DNA of 64,000 nt from Marinobacter salexigens (lineage in GTDB: Bacteria; Pseudomonadota; Gammaproteobacteria; Pseudomonadales; Oleiphilaceae): contig NZ_NIHC01000004.1 of NCBI RefSeq assembly GCF_002806945.1, positions 62,001-126,000 of the forward strand, read 5' to 3'. The notes beneath the pieces are model-generated. The model had not been told where the DNA came from, did no database searches, and worked only from the letters and a program-made list of their open reading frames with translations. A program made the translations under genes and the position numbers. Positions 1-8,988 of the stretch are shown here, piece by piece; positions within the stretch are counted from its first letter, which is position 1; each line of letters starts with the position of its first letter.

Positions 1-1071
1 TCGGATGAAATTGCAAAGCTAAACAGCGACCTGCTGGGTAGTGGTTATTTCTCGGGTGTGGATATTGATGCAGCGCCCTCGAGCGCTGAGGACGGCGTTA
101 TCCCGGTGCGTATAAACCTTACCCGGCGTGATAGCCGTTCCATCGCCACCGGCCTTGGGTTTTCCACGGATGTGGGCCCACGCTTCCGGGGCACCTGGCG
201 GGAGCACTGGATCAATCCCATGGGCCACACGCGAGGGGCAGAGACAGAACTGTCCGGGCCCAGGCAAAACGTGAGTGGCTGGTACGAACTGCCGCTGGAC
301 CCACCGATGACAGATCTGATCCGTTTTACCACTGGCTACCAGCGTGAAGATATCGAGAATATTGAATCAGAGCTCCTGACATTTGGACAGCAGTGGCAGC
401 ATCAACTCGATAATGAGTGGCTGCAGGTGTTGTCTCTGCGCTGGGAAGGCGAGCGCTATAATATTGGCAATGATGAAAAAGGAACCAGTTCCTTGTTGCT
501 TCCGGGCATAGGTTATTCCAAATTGCACGCCAACTCGCCACTGGACCCATCCAGAGGTTACCGTTTGCAGATTAACGTTACGGGCACCCACCAGGCAATG
601 CTTTCCACCGTGGATATCTTGCATGTGAACGCCATTGCCAAGGGCTTGTTTACGCTGGCAGGCAAGCACCGCTTTTTATCACGACTGCAGATTGGGGGTG
701 TGGGCACTAACCGGTTTGAAGATGTGCCGCCTTCTTTGCGTTTCTTTGCGGGCGGTGACCAGAGTGTGCGGGGCTACGCATACCAGAGTCTCTCCCCGGA
801 AAACGAGAACGGTGTTCCGGTTGGGGGGCGTTACACGTTAGTGGGCAGCGCGGAATATCAGTATCAGTTCGCAGACAAGTGGCGTGCGGCATTGTTTGTC
901 GATCATGGTAACGCGATCAATGATCTGTTTGACCCGCTGGTTACGGGTGTAGGCACGGGTATTCGCTGGGTCAGCCCGCTGGGGCCCTTGCGACTGGACA
1001 TTGCCAAGGGCCTGAACCCTGAGTTTGGTGGCGAGTGGCGGATACACTTCTCTATGGGGCCTGAGTTGTGA
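1..1071 (+). CDS. tamA: TamA, outer-membrane translocation/assembly protein (5' end outside window)
   Basis: The frame is open from base 1, so this is the C-terminal part (356 residues) of a larger protein. The first residues (LLGSGYFSGVDI) look like the end of a POTRA domain. The rest has the alternating amphipathic strands of a 16-strand Omp85 barrel, including the conserved loop segment FFAGGDQSVRGY, and ends in ...FSMGPEL. TamA is the Omp85-family outer-membrane partner of TamB; together they bridge the periplasm and help insert certain outer-membrane proteins and/or transport phospholipid. The tamB start codon overlaps this stop codon by 4 nt, which supports the identification. An internal ATG at 58 is not the true start. 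Confidence 0.93.
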   Translation, partial: SDEIAKLNSDLLGSGYFSGVDIDAAPSSAEDGVIPVRINLTRRDSRSIATGLGFSTDVGPRFRGTWREHWINPMGHTRGAETELSGPRQNVSGWYELPLDPPMTDLIRFTTGYQREDIENIESELLTFGQQWQHQLDNEWLQVLSLRWEGERYNIGNDEKGTSSLLLPGIGYSKLHANSPLDPSRGYRLQINVTGTHQAMLSTVDILHVNAIAKGLFTLAGKHRFLSRLQIGGVGTNRFEDVPPSLRFFAGGDQSVRGYAYQSLSPENENGVPVGGRYTLVGSAEYQYQFADKWRAALFVDHGNAINDLFDPLVTGVGTGIRWVSPLGPLRLDIAKGLNPEFGGEWRIHFSMGPEL

Positions 1072-4000
1072 CAGACGTGCATAAAGGCAGCGAGAAAACC
1101 AATAGCGCAAAGCCGCCTCAGCGTAAGCGTGCGCACCGCCTTCGGTTCTGGATACTGTTGCTTCTTGGGTTGTTGGTGCTCCTTCCAATCGTGCTGGTGG
1201 CGGCGATTCTGCTGGCACTGCGTTCAGAGGCGGGCACCGCCTGGGTCATTGAGCAGATCCCCGGGCTGGAAGCAGTTAATGACCATGGCTCGCTGTTCGG
1301 AACCTGGCAGGCAGATAGGGTCAAGTGGCGCGGTTACGGTGTGGAAGTGGAGGTTGAGAGCCCGCAAATAGATTGGTCGCCCTCTTGCCTTTTTGATCTG
1401 CAACTCTGCCTTGAAACCCTTCATCTTGATCGGCTGGACGTGAATGTGCAGCCCTCTGACGATCAGCAGGCGTCCTCGGGCGATATCACTTTGCCGGGTG
1501 TTGAATTGCCGCTGGCGTTGCGAATCAAGGATGTGCGGCTGGGCAGGTTCAACTTCAATGGCAACAAGGTTTGGGACACATTTGAACTGGATGCCGGAGG
1601 TTCAGGCGCCGATTGGGAGATGGAGCGCGTTTACTACCAGCGCGATGACTACACAGTGGCGGCCTCCGGGCGCCTGACTACTCGTCGGGACTGGCCGGTT
1701 AACCTCCAGGTGACTACAAATTTACCTCCGCCCTATGGTCCCGACTGGACGATTGATTTGACGCTTTCCGGCAGCGTGCGGGATCTGACTCTTGCAGGTA
1801 ATAGCCGCGGTTATCTCAACGCTGCGCTGGAAGGAAAGCTGGAGCCATTGGCCAGCAGCTTGCCTGCGCGTCTGCGGGTTACCTCGCAAGAGTTTCGTGC
1901 GGTGGAATCTTTACCCGACACACTAGTGTTGGAAAACTGGAGTGTTGAGTCCAGGGGCAGCTTGAAGAATGGCTTCAAAACACAAGGTAAGGCCAGGTTG
2001 CAGGGTTCAGAAGGGCCGGTTGCACTAACACTGGCGGGCCTCGTAACAACGGCGGAAGCCCGAGACATACGGCTGGAGCTTTCTGCAAAAGAGCTGGAAA
2101 ACACGAATAAGGCGGGTAGTTCGGCCCGAAACGTTATTGTCACCGGCAAAACCCGTTGGCAGGGGGGGCTCAGTGCGGACGCAAGCATAAAGCTACGGGC
2201 GTTCCCCTGGTATTCATTGATTGCCGGCCTGGAAGAGCCGCCAGTGATTCTGGAGAAACTGGATGGCAATGCTTCATGGCGTGATGGGAACTACCAGGCC
2301 AACCTGACGGCCGAGGTTGATGGCCCTCTGGGCAATACGGAACTGGCTGCGACAGTTGAAGGGGATACTGCTCAAGTGCGGCTGACGAAGCTCACGGCGG
2401 AAACCGGCGCGGGCTCTCTCTCCGGTGGTGGCTCCGTACGGTTTTCAGGGCCATTGAGCTGGCAAGCTGCGTTGGAGCTGGAAGATTTTAACCCGGGCTA
2501 CTGGGTTCCGCTTCTGGAAGCCAGCCTTAGTGGTGCGGTCACCACGGAGGGGCAACTCACCGATGGGGCAATCCCCGCTATGGCGGCCAGCTGGGATCTG
2601 AAGGGCGAGTGGCGCGCCAGTCCAACGGCCACAGTGGGCAAGCTTGATACCTCAAGCGGTGACTGGATTGTGCCGGAGCTGAAGCTGGTGGTTGGTGACA
2701 ACCGGGTAGAGGGCAACGGCCAATGGGGGAAGGCGTTGAAGGCCGAGCTTGATCTGAATCTGCCAGAACCGGAAAAGATTCTGCCGGGGTTAGGCGGGCA
2801 GGCTAATGTCCAGCTTACGTTGGCCGGCACACCAGACGCTCCCCATGGCGAACTGGCCGCCAATGCAACTGAACTGCGCTGGCAGGATCTTCTGATTATT
2901 GACTCCATGAACCTGGAAGCGAAGCTGGAATCCGGTTTTGATCTCAACGGTGTGCTACAGAGCAAGGGCATCAGCGTCGCCGGCCAGACAATTGAATCTC
3001 TAAGCGTTAAAGCGCAAGGCACGCAGGGCGATCACAAAGTTGCCATTGATGCGCAACGGGAAACGGGAAGGCTGCAACTGGACTTTCAGGGCGCGGCCGG
3101 GGATGACTGGGCAACCTGGCAGGGTGAACTTGCGCGGGGTGTCGTCGATGTACCCGCGCAGAAGCAGAGCTGGGTGCTCGCGTCACCCACCGAGCTCAAC
3201 TATGGAGAAAATGGTGGTCTCAGTTTTGCGGCACATTGCTGGCGCTGGAAGGAAAGCTCGGTCTGTGCTGACGACCAGGCCCTGTTGCCAGTGCCTGAAA
3301 TCTCTTATCGCATAGACAATTTTCCGACCACGGCTCTGGATTCACTCTTACCAGAGAACATGCGCTGGCATTCCAGTATTAATGGAGAAGTTGACTATAC
3401 CCCCACCGATGCGGGGCCCGATGGCCGAATAGCCCTTGATGCTGGCGAAGGTCGTTTTGAACTATTGCTGGATGGTGAGTGGGAATCCCTCGATTATAAA
3501 ACGCTGACTACGGAGCTGGAAATCAAGCCTGAGCGCGCCGACCTTTCTGTGCGGCTGTCTGGCCCTGAACTTGGCAATCTTTCGGTAGATATGAAGCTGG
3601 ATCCGATGGCCGAAGACAAACCAGTTGAAGGCCAGTTTAAACTGGAAGGTTTTGATGTTGCTCTGGCTGGCATGTTTACCAGGCTTGAAGAAATCGCGGG
3701 TGAGGTGAACGGCGCGGGTGAGATTTCCGGGCCTTTGATGAAACCCGCAGTGAAGGGCGAGATCACATTGACCAATGGGCGGGTGGTGGACTCGCGCTTG
3801 CCTTTGCCCATGGAGGAAGTGATTGTCAGTGTTGAGCTTGAAGGCTATTCCGCCCGAATTGGTGGCCGGATTCGCAGCAACGCTCGTAGTGAGGCCATTA
3901 TCCGGGGCGAGGTTGACTGGCACGGTGCTCCTGAAGGGCAGATTCGCATTACCGGAGAGAGGTTACCCTTCAGCCTGGAGCCCTACGCTCACTTGGAGGT

Positions 4001-4853
4001 GGCGCCGGATCTGACCATCGCCTTCCGGGAAAGTACGCTGAGTGTCGAGGGGCGGCTTGAAGTGCCGCGGGGTGATATTGCCATCAGGGGCCTACCGGAA
4101 CAGGCAGTATCCGTATCGGAAGACGAAGTGATTGTGGGAGCAGAGCAGGAAGAGCCTCTCATCCGCACTTTGAATATGGATGTCACCGTTGTTGTGGGTG
4201 ATGATCGGGTGAGCTTTATTGCATTCGGAGTAGAAGGCGACCTGGAGGGAACCCTGCGAATCAGCAACGATATGGACACCCGAGGTGCGCTGCAACTTGT
4301 TAATGGCCGCTACGAGGCTTATGGACAAGACCTTGACCTTAGGCGAGCACGGCTGCTGTTTGTTGGCAATCTGGTTCAGCCGTATCTGGATATCGAGGCC
4401 ATCCGTACGGTGGATACCGTAGTGGCAGGGATACGTTTGAGCGGGCCGGTTCAGTCCCCCACAACGGAAGTGTTTTCAAACCCTTCCATGCCGCAAACAG
4501 ATGCATTGTCCTACGTGATCCTGGGGCGTGCTCCCGGGGCGCAGGGTGATGACGGCCAGATGAGTCGTGCGGCAATTTCATTGGGCCTGACTCAAGTCAA
4601 CAAGATTACCGGCCAGATTGGAGAGGAGTTCGGGATACGCGAGTTAACCCTGGAAGCTGAGGGCAGTGGTGATCAGACCTCTGTGGTTGCCAGCGGTTAT
4701 CTCACCGATGAGCTCAGCATTCGCTATGGGGTTGGAGTGTTTGAGCCGATCAGTACAGTGGCACTGCGTTACGAGCTCGGCAGGTACTTTTATCTGGAAG
4801 CCGCCAGTGGCTTGGCGGCTTCACTGGATATCTTCTATACCCGGGATTTCTGA
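1068..4853 (+). CDS. tamB: TamB, inner-membrane-anchored translocation/assembly module protein
   Basis: This 1261-residue protein starts at a GTG that overlaps the tamA stop (GTGA), implying translational coupling. Residues about 27-50 form one hydrophobic N-terminal segment that anchors it in the inner membrane. A long beta-rich, repetitive periplasmic body follows. The C-terminal 350-400 residues carry the TamB/DUF490 domain and end in an aromatic residue (YTRDF), as expected for the part that contacts the TamA barrel. Members of this AsmA-like family form a hydrophobic groove across the periplasm and are implicated in anterograde phospholipid transport and autotransporter assembly. The length is normal for the family. 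The 3' end overlaps the convergent gene on the minus strand by 19 nt. Confidence 0.95.
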   Translation: MTDVHKGSEKTNSAKPPQRKRAHRLRFWILLLLGLLVLLPIVLVAAILLALRSEAGTAWVIEQIPGLEAVNDHGSLFGTWQADRVKWRGYGVEVEVESPQIDWSPSCLFDLQLCLETLHLDRLDVNVQPSDDQQASSGDITLPGVELPLALRIKDVRLGRFNFNGNKVWDTFELDAGGSGADWEMERVYYQRDDYTVAASGRLTTRRDWPVNLQVTTNLPPPYGPDWTIDLTLSGSVRDLTLAGNSRGYLNAALEGKLEPLASSLPARLRVTSQEFRAVESLPDTLVLENWSVESRGSLKNGFKTQGKARLQGSEGPVALTLAGLVTTAEARDIRLELSAKELENTNKAGSSARNVIVTGKTRWQGGLSADASIKLRAFPWYSLIAGLEEPPVILEKLDGNASWRDGNYQANLTAEVDGPLGNTELAATVEGDTAQVRLTKLTAETGAGSLSGGGSVRFSGPLSWQAALELEDFNPGYWVPLLEASLSGAVTTEGQLTDGAIPAMAASWDLKGEWRASPTATVGKLDTSSGDWIVPELKLVVGDNRVEGNGQWGKALKAELDLNLPEPEKILPGLGGQANVQLTLAGTPDAPHGELAANATELRWQDLLIIDSMNLEAKLESGFDLNGVLQSKGISVAGQTIESLSVKAQGTQGDHKVAIDAQRETGRLQLDFQGAAGDDWATWQGELARGVVDVPAQKQSWVLASPTELNYGENGGLSFAAHCWRWKESSVCADDQALLPVPEISYRIDNFPTTALDSLLPENMRWHSSINGEVDYTPTDAGPDGRIALDAGEGRFELLLDGEWESLDYKTLTTELEIKPERADLSVRLSGPELGNLSVDMKLDPMAEDKPVEGQFKLEGFDVALAGMFTRLEEIAGEVNGAGEISGPLMKPAVKGEITLTNGRVVDSRLPLPMEEVIVSVELEGYSARIGGRIRSNARSEAIIRGEVDWHGAPEGQIRITGERLPFSLEPYAHLEVAPDLTIAFRESTLSVEGRLEVPRGDIAIRGLPEQAVSVSEDEVIVGAEQEEPLIRTLNMDVTVVVGDDRVSFIAFGVEGDLEGTLRISNDMDTRGALQLVNGRYEAYGQDLDLRRARLLFVGNLVQPYLDIEAIRTVDTVVAGIRLSGPVQSPTTEVFSNPSMPQTDALSYVILGRAPGAQGDDGQMSRAAISLGLTQVNKITGQIGEEFGIRELTLEAEGSGDQTSVVASGYLTDELSIRYGVGVFEPISTVALRYELGRYFYLEAASGLAASLDIFYTRDF

Positions 4854-5617
4854 GCTTGGCCTGGCCCCGCGTTTGTGTTTGCAGGCGCTTGATCCGGCGC
4901 AACTTGCTGTAACCGGGCCAGTTTGAATGATAAAGCCGCCTGAAGAAACTCGCCAAAGATTCGTCGGTGCCCGCCAAGGTAAAGCAGGTATTCAGGGTGC
5001 CACTGAAGCCCCATAAGCCATTGGCCCCGGGTACTTTCGATGGCCTGCACAAACAGGTCGTTGTCCACGGCTGTAACCTTCAGGTTTTTACCCAGTAGCT
5101 TGATTGCCTGGCTGTGTATGCGGTTGGCACCAATGACCGGCGCACCCATAAGTTGGCCAAGCCGGCTTGTGGCCACAAGGCGAACGGTTTGCATTGGAAA
5201 CAACAACGGCCGGTGCCGGGTGTTAACTCTCAAGGGGGTGACGTTCTGGCACAGGGACCCACCGTGGAATATGTTGATGAATTGCGCGCCTCTGCAAATA
5301 CCGAGTACTGGAATTCCGACAAATTCCGCTTGTTCCAGCAGCAAGTGGTCGGTGGTGTCACGCGCCCGGTCATAATGGGCGCTTACCTGGGGCTGCTGGC
5401 CATAGTGTTCCGGGTGAACATGGGTGCCGCCAGAAAGCACCAGGCCATCAAGCAGCGAGACATCCACCCGGGCACCCGGGCGGATGTAGTAAGTGTGGGC
5501 ACCCTTGAGCCGAAGCGCCAGCCCTATCAGGCGTTGGGCAATGCGCTTGCGCGAGGGGCCGCTGATACCTATTGTGAGGCCAGGCAGGCTGTCATCAGGG
5601 TTATGCTGTTCAGACAT
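4835..5617 (-). CDS. Peptidase C26-like class I glutamine amidotransferase
   Basis: This 260-residue protein has a class I glutamine amidotransferase / gamma-glutamyl-hydrolase fold. The nucleophile elbow is GICRGAQ with Cys108, and the catalytic His207 and Glu209 lie in QWHPEY. An oxyanion-type LSGGTHV motif sits near residue 61. Relatives (PuuD-like) cleave gamma-glutamyl amides or release ammonia from glutamine. It follows the amidoligase with an 8-nt overlap, so the two are probably co-translated, and it may supply ammonia for, or hydrolyse the product of, the ligase. That partnership is an inference. The substrate is unknown; a generic gamma-glutamyl-GABA hydrolase annotation would be over-specific here. 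Confidence 0.85.
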   Translation of the reverse strand: MSEQHNPDDSLPGLTIGISGPSRKRIAQRLIGLALRLKGAHTYYIRPGARVDVSLLDGLVLSGGTHVHPEHYGQQPQVSAHYDRARDTTDHLLLEQAEFVGIPVLGICRGAQFINIFHGGSLCQNVTPLRVNTRHRPLLFPMQTVRLVATSRLGQLMGAPVIGANRIHSQAIKLLGKNLKVTAVDNDLFVQAIESTRGQWLMGLQWHPEYLLYLGGHRRIFGEFLQAALSFKLARLQQVAPDQAPANTNAGPGQAQKSRV

Positions 5618-6611
5618 AGCCTTTGCTTTTTAGCCAGTTTGCTGAGGTTTCCTGCCAGCTTGTGGTCAGGTTATGCAGATTGATTTTGCGGCTCTCCCGG
5701 AATAAAGCGCGCAACTCCGCCAGATCTTCAGAATGATTTGCCAGTTGTTCTACCACCACCCAGTCATTCCAAACGCTGGAAAAGTGCCACCCGGGGTTGT
5801 CGATGTCACAGTCCGGAAGCCGGTAGTGCAGCGTGGGCCTGCTTTTGATGCGAGGGTCTTCCACGTATTGGTCAAGCAGAGGTTTGTCCAGATGGGCAAA
5901 CAGGGGCAGCAAATCCAGCGCCCGGTTGCGAGTAGGGTTGGATTCAAGGTAATCCACCATCATCTGTCGCTGATTCGGTGCATAGTCGTCTTCAACCAAC
6001 AGGTCTGTGTACTCGCTACTCCACGGCTCAATGTAGGGTGTAAACTTTCTGCTGATGTCCAGCTGATGATGAGCTTTAAGCCAGTCGTAGAGCACCGCAA
6101 ATGCCTGGTAGTACCGAACCAGTGTTGCCGGTTTGAGGTCGGGCAGTTCGGGGTTGAGCTGTAAGCCGAAGGCGAAGTAAATAGCTTCCCTGCTGCCCAG
6201 TGCACCGGCTTCACGAAGCTTGTCGACGAGAGTTTCGATCTGGTTCAGGTCCGAAAGTGCCATGGGGGGGCTGACGATTTCCAGCGGCACAATCAGCTCC
6301 GCCGCTGCGTCTATAACCTCCATTGCTTGCCCGCCAAGTTCTCGAATGATTTCCGGCAACCGTTCGTCTGCCAGGTCCAGATCTTTAATGGGGTCTGAGT
6401 CCAGCTCGATAATAAAGTTGCCCAGGGGTGTTTCAAGTTTGCTCACATAGCGGGACTGAGGCGCCGCCTCGCCGCCAAGCAACTCAGCTGCCAGATTTAC
6501 GAGCTGCTGATACCCCAGGCCCGATAGTTCGATTTCCACGCCCACCCGCCGTTCATTGCCATCGACGGTTTTGGTGATAGTTGGCATTCTCAGAGGAATA
6601 GCTTGGCTCAT
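5610..6611 (-). CDS. Amidoligase family protein
   Basis: I recognise the amidoligase (COOH-NH2 ligase, glutamine-synthetase-like) family from the N-terminal RRVGVEIELSG motif (residues 21-31, with metal/ATP-ligand glutamates E26 and E28), the acidic ELDSDPI stretch, and the EIVSPP motif. The family is thought to form amide bonds between carboxylates and amines in peptides or small molecules. I chose the ATG at 6611 (MSQAIPLRMP, 333 residues) over the upstream in-frame start at 6686 because homology-like sequence begins just after it and an AGGG lies about 10 nt upstream. It is first in a two-gene operon with the amidotransferase and is divergent from lexA, sharing a 235-bp intergenic region. 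No substrate can be read from the sequence. Confidence 0.8.
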   Translation of the reverse strand: MSQAIPLRMPTITKTVDGNERRVGVEIELSGLGYQQLVNLAAELLGGEAAPQSRYVSKLETPLGNFIIELDSDPIKDLDLADERLPEIIRELGGQAMEVIDAAAELIVPLEIVSPPMALSDLNQIETLVDKLREAGALGSREAIYFAFGLQLNPELPDLKPATLVRYYQAFAVLYDWLKAHHQLDISRKFTPYIEPWSSEYTDLLVEDDYAPNQRQMMVDYLESNPTRNRALDLLPLFAHLDKPLLDQYVEDPRIKSRPTLHYRLPDCDIDNPGWHFSSVWNDWVVVEQLANHSEDLAELRALFRESRKINLHNLTTSWQETSANWLKSKGYV

Positions 6612-6704
6612 AAGGGGCCCTGTTGCAGATGATGGTTTTAATAACCCTAACATACTACCGGAACATGGACAGTGAAGGGTTTTCAAGAAAACAGGTCGCT
6701 TGGC

Positions 6705-6733
6705 TTTACACTGGATAAAACACTGTATATAGT
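6705..6733 (+). promoter_or_regulatory. Sigma70-type promoter of lexA
   Basis: There is a TTTACA at 6705-6710 and a TATAGT at 6728-6733, separated by 17 bp. Transcription would begin near 6740, just upstream of two LexA boxes. Called from the match to the consensus and the spacing. Confidence 0.6.
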
Positions 6734-6740
6734 CAATTCA

Positions 6741-6756
6741 CTGTATAAAAAAACAG
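6741..6756 (+). promoter_or_regulatory. LexA operator 1 (SOS box)
   Basis: CTGTATAAAAAAACAG has the CTG-N10-CAG form of the gammaproteobacterial SOS box with an AT-rich centre. It lies immediately downstream of the predicted lexA -10, where bound LexA would block RNA polymerase. A third, half-complete copy (CTGTATAT at 6723-6730) overlaps the -10 region. Confidence 0.85.
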
Positions 6757-6769
6757 GATGGTTGGTTCA

Positions 6770-6785
6770 CTGTATACACCATCAG
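6770..6785 (+). promoter_or_regulatory. LexA operator 2 (SOS box)
   Basis: CTGTATACACCATCAG is a second CTG-N10-CAG box, 29 bp downstream of the first (start to start) and 61 bp before the lexA ATG. Tandem operators are usual for autoregulated lexA genes; the right half is less symmetrical than in operator 1. Confidence 0.75.
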
Positions 6786-6846
6786 ATTTCAGACCCGGCA
6801 TGCATAAGACACAAGAGCCGCATGCAGAAAGTGGAGCAGCGAAACG

Positions 6847-7455
6847 ATGAAGCTGACAGCAAGACAGGCCCAGGTACTGGACATTATTCGGCGATCTGTG
6901 GATGAAACCGGTTACCCACCTACACGTGCAGAAATTGCCACAGAGATGGGGTTTCGTTCGGCAAATGCTGCGGAAGAACACTTGCGGGCCCTGGCCCGAA
7001 AAGGAGCCATTGAGATGGTCCCGGGTGCCAGCCGTGGCATCCGACTGCCAGAAGTTGCTGAAGACCCCGGGTTGCCGGTTATTGGCCAGGTGGCTGCGGG
7101 CAGTCCCATCCTCGCGCAAGAGCATGTTGAAGACCATTGCACGCTGAAGCCGGAGTTCTTCTCACCTTCTGCTGATTATCTGCTTCGTGTCAGGGGTATG
7201 AGTATGAAGGATATTGGCATTCTCGATGGCGATCTGCTTGCTGTGCACAGCACCCAGGATGTGCATAACGGCCAGGTGGTCGTTGCCAGAGTGGGCGATG
7301 AAGTGACGGTCAAGCGTTTCAGGAAAGAAGGTTCGAAGGTTTATCTGATTGCTGAGAATGAAGAGTTCGCCCCGATAGAAATCGATCTGAAAGAGCAGGA
7401 TCTGTTTATTGAGGGGCTGGGTGTAGGTGTTATTCGACGTTCTGATCTGCACTGA
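6847..7455 (+). CDS. lexA: LexA repressor, SOS regulator
   Basis: This 202-residue protein has the same length and numbering as E. coli LexA. An N-terminal winged HTH (residues 1-65) is followed by the Ala84-Gly85 self-cleavage site in QVAAGS and by the catalytic dyad Ser119 (RGMSM) and Lys156 (VTVKRF). It represses DNA-damage genes and is cleaved when RecA filaments form. The two LexA boxes upstream indicate autoregulation. The sulA-like gene starts 43 nt after its stop, so the pair is probably one SOS operon, as in Pseudomonas. Confidence 0.98.
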   Translation: MKLTARQAQVLDIIRRSVDETGYPPTRAEIATEMGFRSANAAEEHLRALARKGAIEMVPGASRGIRLPEVAEDPGLPVIGQVAAGSPILAQEHVEDHCTLKPEFFSPSADYLLRVRGMSMKDIGILDGDLLAVHSTQDVHNGQVVVARVGDEVTVKRFRKEGSKVYLIAENEEFAPIEIDLKEQDLFIEGLGVGVIRRSDLH

Positions 7456-7498
7456 TCGGGCTGGTGTAACCACAGACGCATTGAAGGGCGGGTGAATT

Positions 7499-7990
7499 AT
7501 GGAACAGCTAAGCTTTAACCAGAACAGGGCGTGGCAGCAGAGCGTTATGCCGTGCCCACAGCCAGAGTACGCAACCCGAAAACAGCGCACAGTCATTCGG
7601 GCGCGGCACAAGCCCGGGGTGGCAGATTCCACGCCGGCCGGAAATGTGACGGAAATCATCCTGCCAGCGGGGCAGGTAGAAAACTTCCAACTGCTACTGC
7701 CGATGCTGACGCAGCTCAACCAAGAGAAACGCTGGCTGGCGTGGATCGACCCGCCCCAGGCGCTGGTAAGTAAGTGGCAGAAAATGCACGGCATTGTTGC
7801 CGGTGAATTGCTGGTTCTGCGCTCCACCGCTGAGTACCCTGCACGCCAACTCGCAGAGATAGCTCTCAGTGCCGGGACTTGTCACGCGGTGGTTATATGG
7901 GCAGGGAAACTGGGTAAAACAGCCTTTGCTTCCCTGCAAAAGGCGGCGGCGGAAGGGAACAGCCACGGTTTAGTGCTGAGGCAGCGTTGA
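7499..7990 (+). CDS. sulA: SulA-like SOS cell-division inhibitor
   Basis: This 163-residue protein has a poorly conserved N-terminal 45 residues and then a RecA-like/SulA core (TEIILPAGQVENFQLLLPML..., RWLAWIDPP, QLAEIALSAGTCHAVVIW). SulA blocks FtsZ polymerisation during the SOS response. It lies directly downstream of lexA with no LexA box of its own and a good Shine-Dalgarno (GGGCGGG before the ATG), so it is likely transcribed from the lexA promoter. SulA and the related ImuA/RecA-like proteins share this core; the short length and lexA linkage favour SulA. Confidence 0.85.
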   Translation: MEQLSFNQNRAWQQSVMPCPQPEYATRKQRTVIRARHKPGVADSTPAGNVTEIILPAGQVENFQLLLPMLTQLNQEKRWLAWIDPPQALVSKWQKMHGIVAGELLVLRSTAEYPARQLAEIALSAGTCHAVVIWAGKLGKTAFASLQKAAAEGNSHGLVLRQR

Positions 7991-7998
7991 GCGGCGCT

Positions 7999-8259
7999 TT
8001 AGTGCAGAGTGTATGCGGGCTGAGCGTCTGAAACGTCCAGCTCGTCATCCTCCCAGTCAATATCGTGAGACATGGTTCCCGCGGTTTCTATTCCGGCGGC
8101 AATCATTGCTTTGGCCACAGACATATCGCGATCGCCCATCATTTCACGCGCCTCATCCGAAAACGAAATCTTAACCAGTGGTGCGTTGTCGTCGTCAATG
8201 CGCCGCAGGGCATAATCGCCATTGCTCAGTTGTACTATCTCGAAAAACGATGGTGACAT
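7999..8259 (-). CDS. Conserved hypothetical protein, 86 aa
   Basis: This small acidic soluble protein (MSPSFFEIVQLSNGDYALRR...) has no membrane segment or recognisable catalytic motif. It starts with a strand-rich stretch, has a helix-forming middle (SVAKAMIAAGIETAG), and ends in an Asp/Glu-rich tail. A small hypothetical gene occupies the same place (between sulA and a DUF6586-like gene) in pseudomonads, as I recall, which supports it being real. Function unknown. Confidence 0.7.
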   Translation of the reverse strand: MSPSFFEIVQLSNGDYALRRIDDDNAPLVKISFSDEAREMMGDRDMSVAKAMIAAGIETAGTMSHDIDWEDDELDVSDAQPAYTLH

Positions 8260-8308
8260 TTCAATAACCTTTTAATGATGAGAACCGGAAGCTGCGAATT
8301 TGAGTGGG

Positions 8309-8809
8309 CTACCACTCACCGTGTTGCTCTTCCAGGTTGTCGGTAAACTGTTTTATGGCTTCCAGAGTCTTTCTCAGTGATTGGACTGAACGGTCTGGCC
8401 CGGCTTCTGCCGATACGGCAATTATGTTTTCTGAACTCACCGTTTTACGTGCCGCTGGAGGCCTGTTCTGAGCTGTCTCTAGCTGGTCAAGGTGGTTCCA
8501 CCAGCTTTCGCTCTCCCTTTCAAGGGTTGTAAGCGACACAATCTCCGGGGCCTGATCGCCAATCATGCTGCTGAGGTCTGCCAGGGACAAAGGCCCTTCG
8601 GGGCGCTTTTGGTATAGCCTGGCTATCATCACAAGCAAAAGCTGTCTTGCTCTAAGAAGAAGCTCGATAGAGCCCTGGGTCGATGCTTCCTGCTGTAGTG
8701 TTTGCGCCGTAAGCGCACTCCCTTTCTTGGGAGTCAGGGTCGTTGCATCAAGTAAAGTGCTGGCAAGAAACAGTTTTTGCGAAACCAGCGAATACCATTG
8801 AGAAGCCAT
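8309..8809 (-). CDS. DUF6586-like hypothetical protein
   Basis: A 166-residue protein if started at the ATG at 8809 (MASQWYSLVSQKLFLAS); the longer in-frame start at 8845 adds 12 residues that look non-conserved. It is predicted to be mainly helical and cytoplasmic. The N-terminal half (LVSQKLFLASTLL, LLLRARQLLLVMIARLY) resembles the DUF6586 family found beside lexA-sulA in Pseudomonas. It shares orientation with the 86-residue gene 49 nt downstream, so they may be co-transcribed. No function is known to me. Confidence 0.7.
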   Translation of the reverse strand: MASQWYSLVSQKLFLASTLLDATTLTPKKGSALTAQTLQQEASTQGSIELLLRARQLLLVMIARLYQKRPEGPLSLADLSSMIGDQAPEIVSLTTLERESESWWNHLDQLETAQNRPPAARKTVSSENIIAVSAEAGPDRSVQSLRKTLEAIKQFTDNLEEQHGEW

Positions 8810-8988
8810 TGGGCGCCCGCTTTGATTAATCCGACATTCTACCATTTTAGTTTGCAGATTTCTTTATCACGCTTCGCGCTTGGGCTTAAGTGACAAGAAA
8901 ACACATTTAATCACTTGAAACGGGCGTTTGAATTTGGGAAAAAGCACGCACGATTTTGGGTTGTTGGATTGTTTCGGAGGAATATGGA

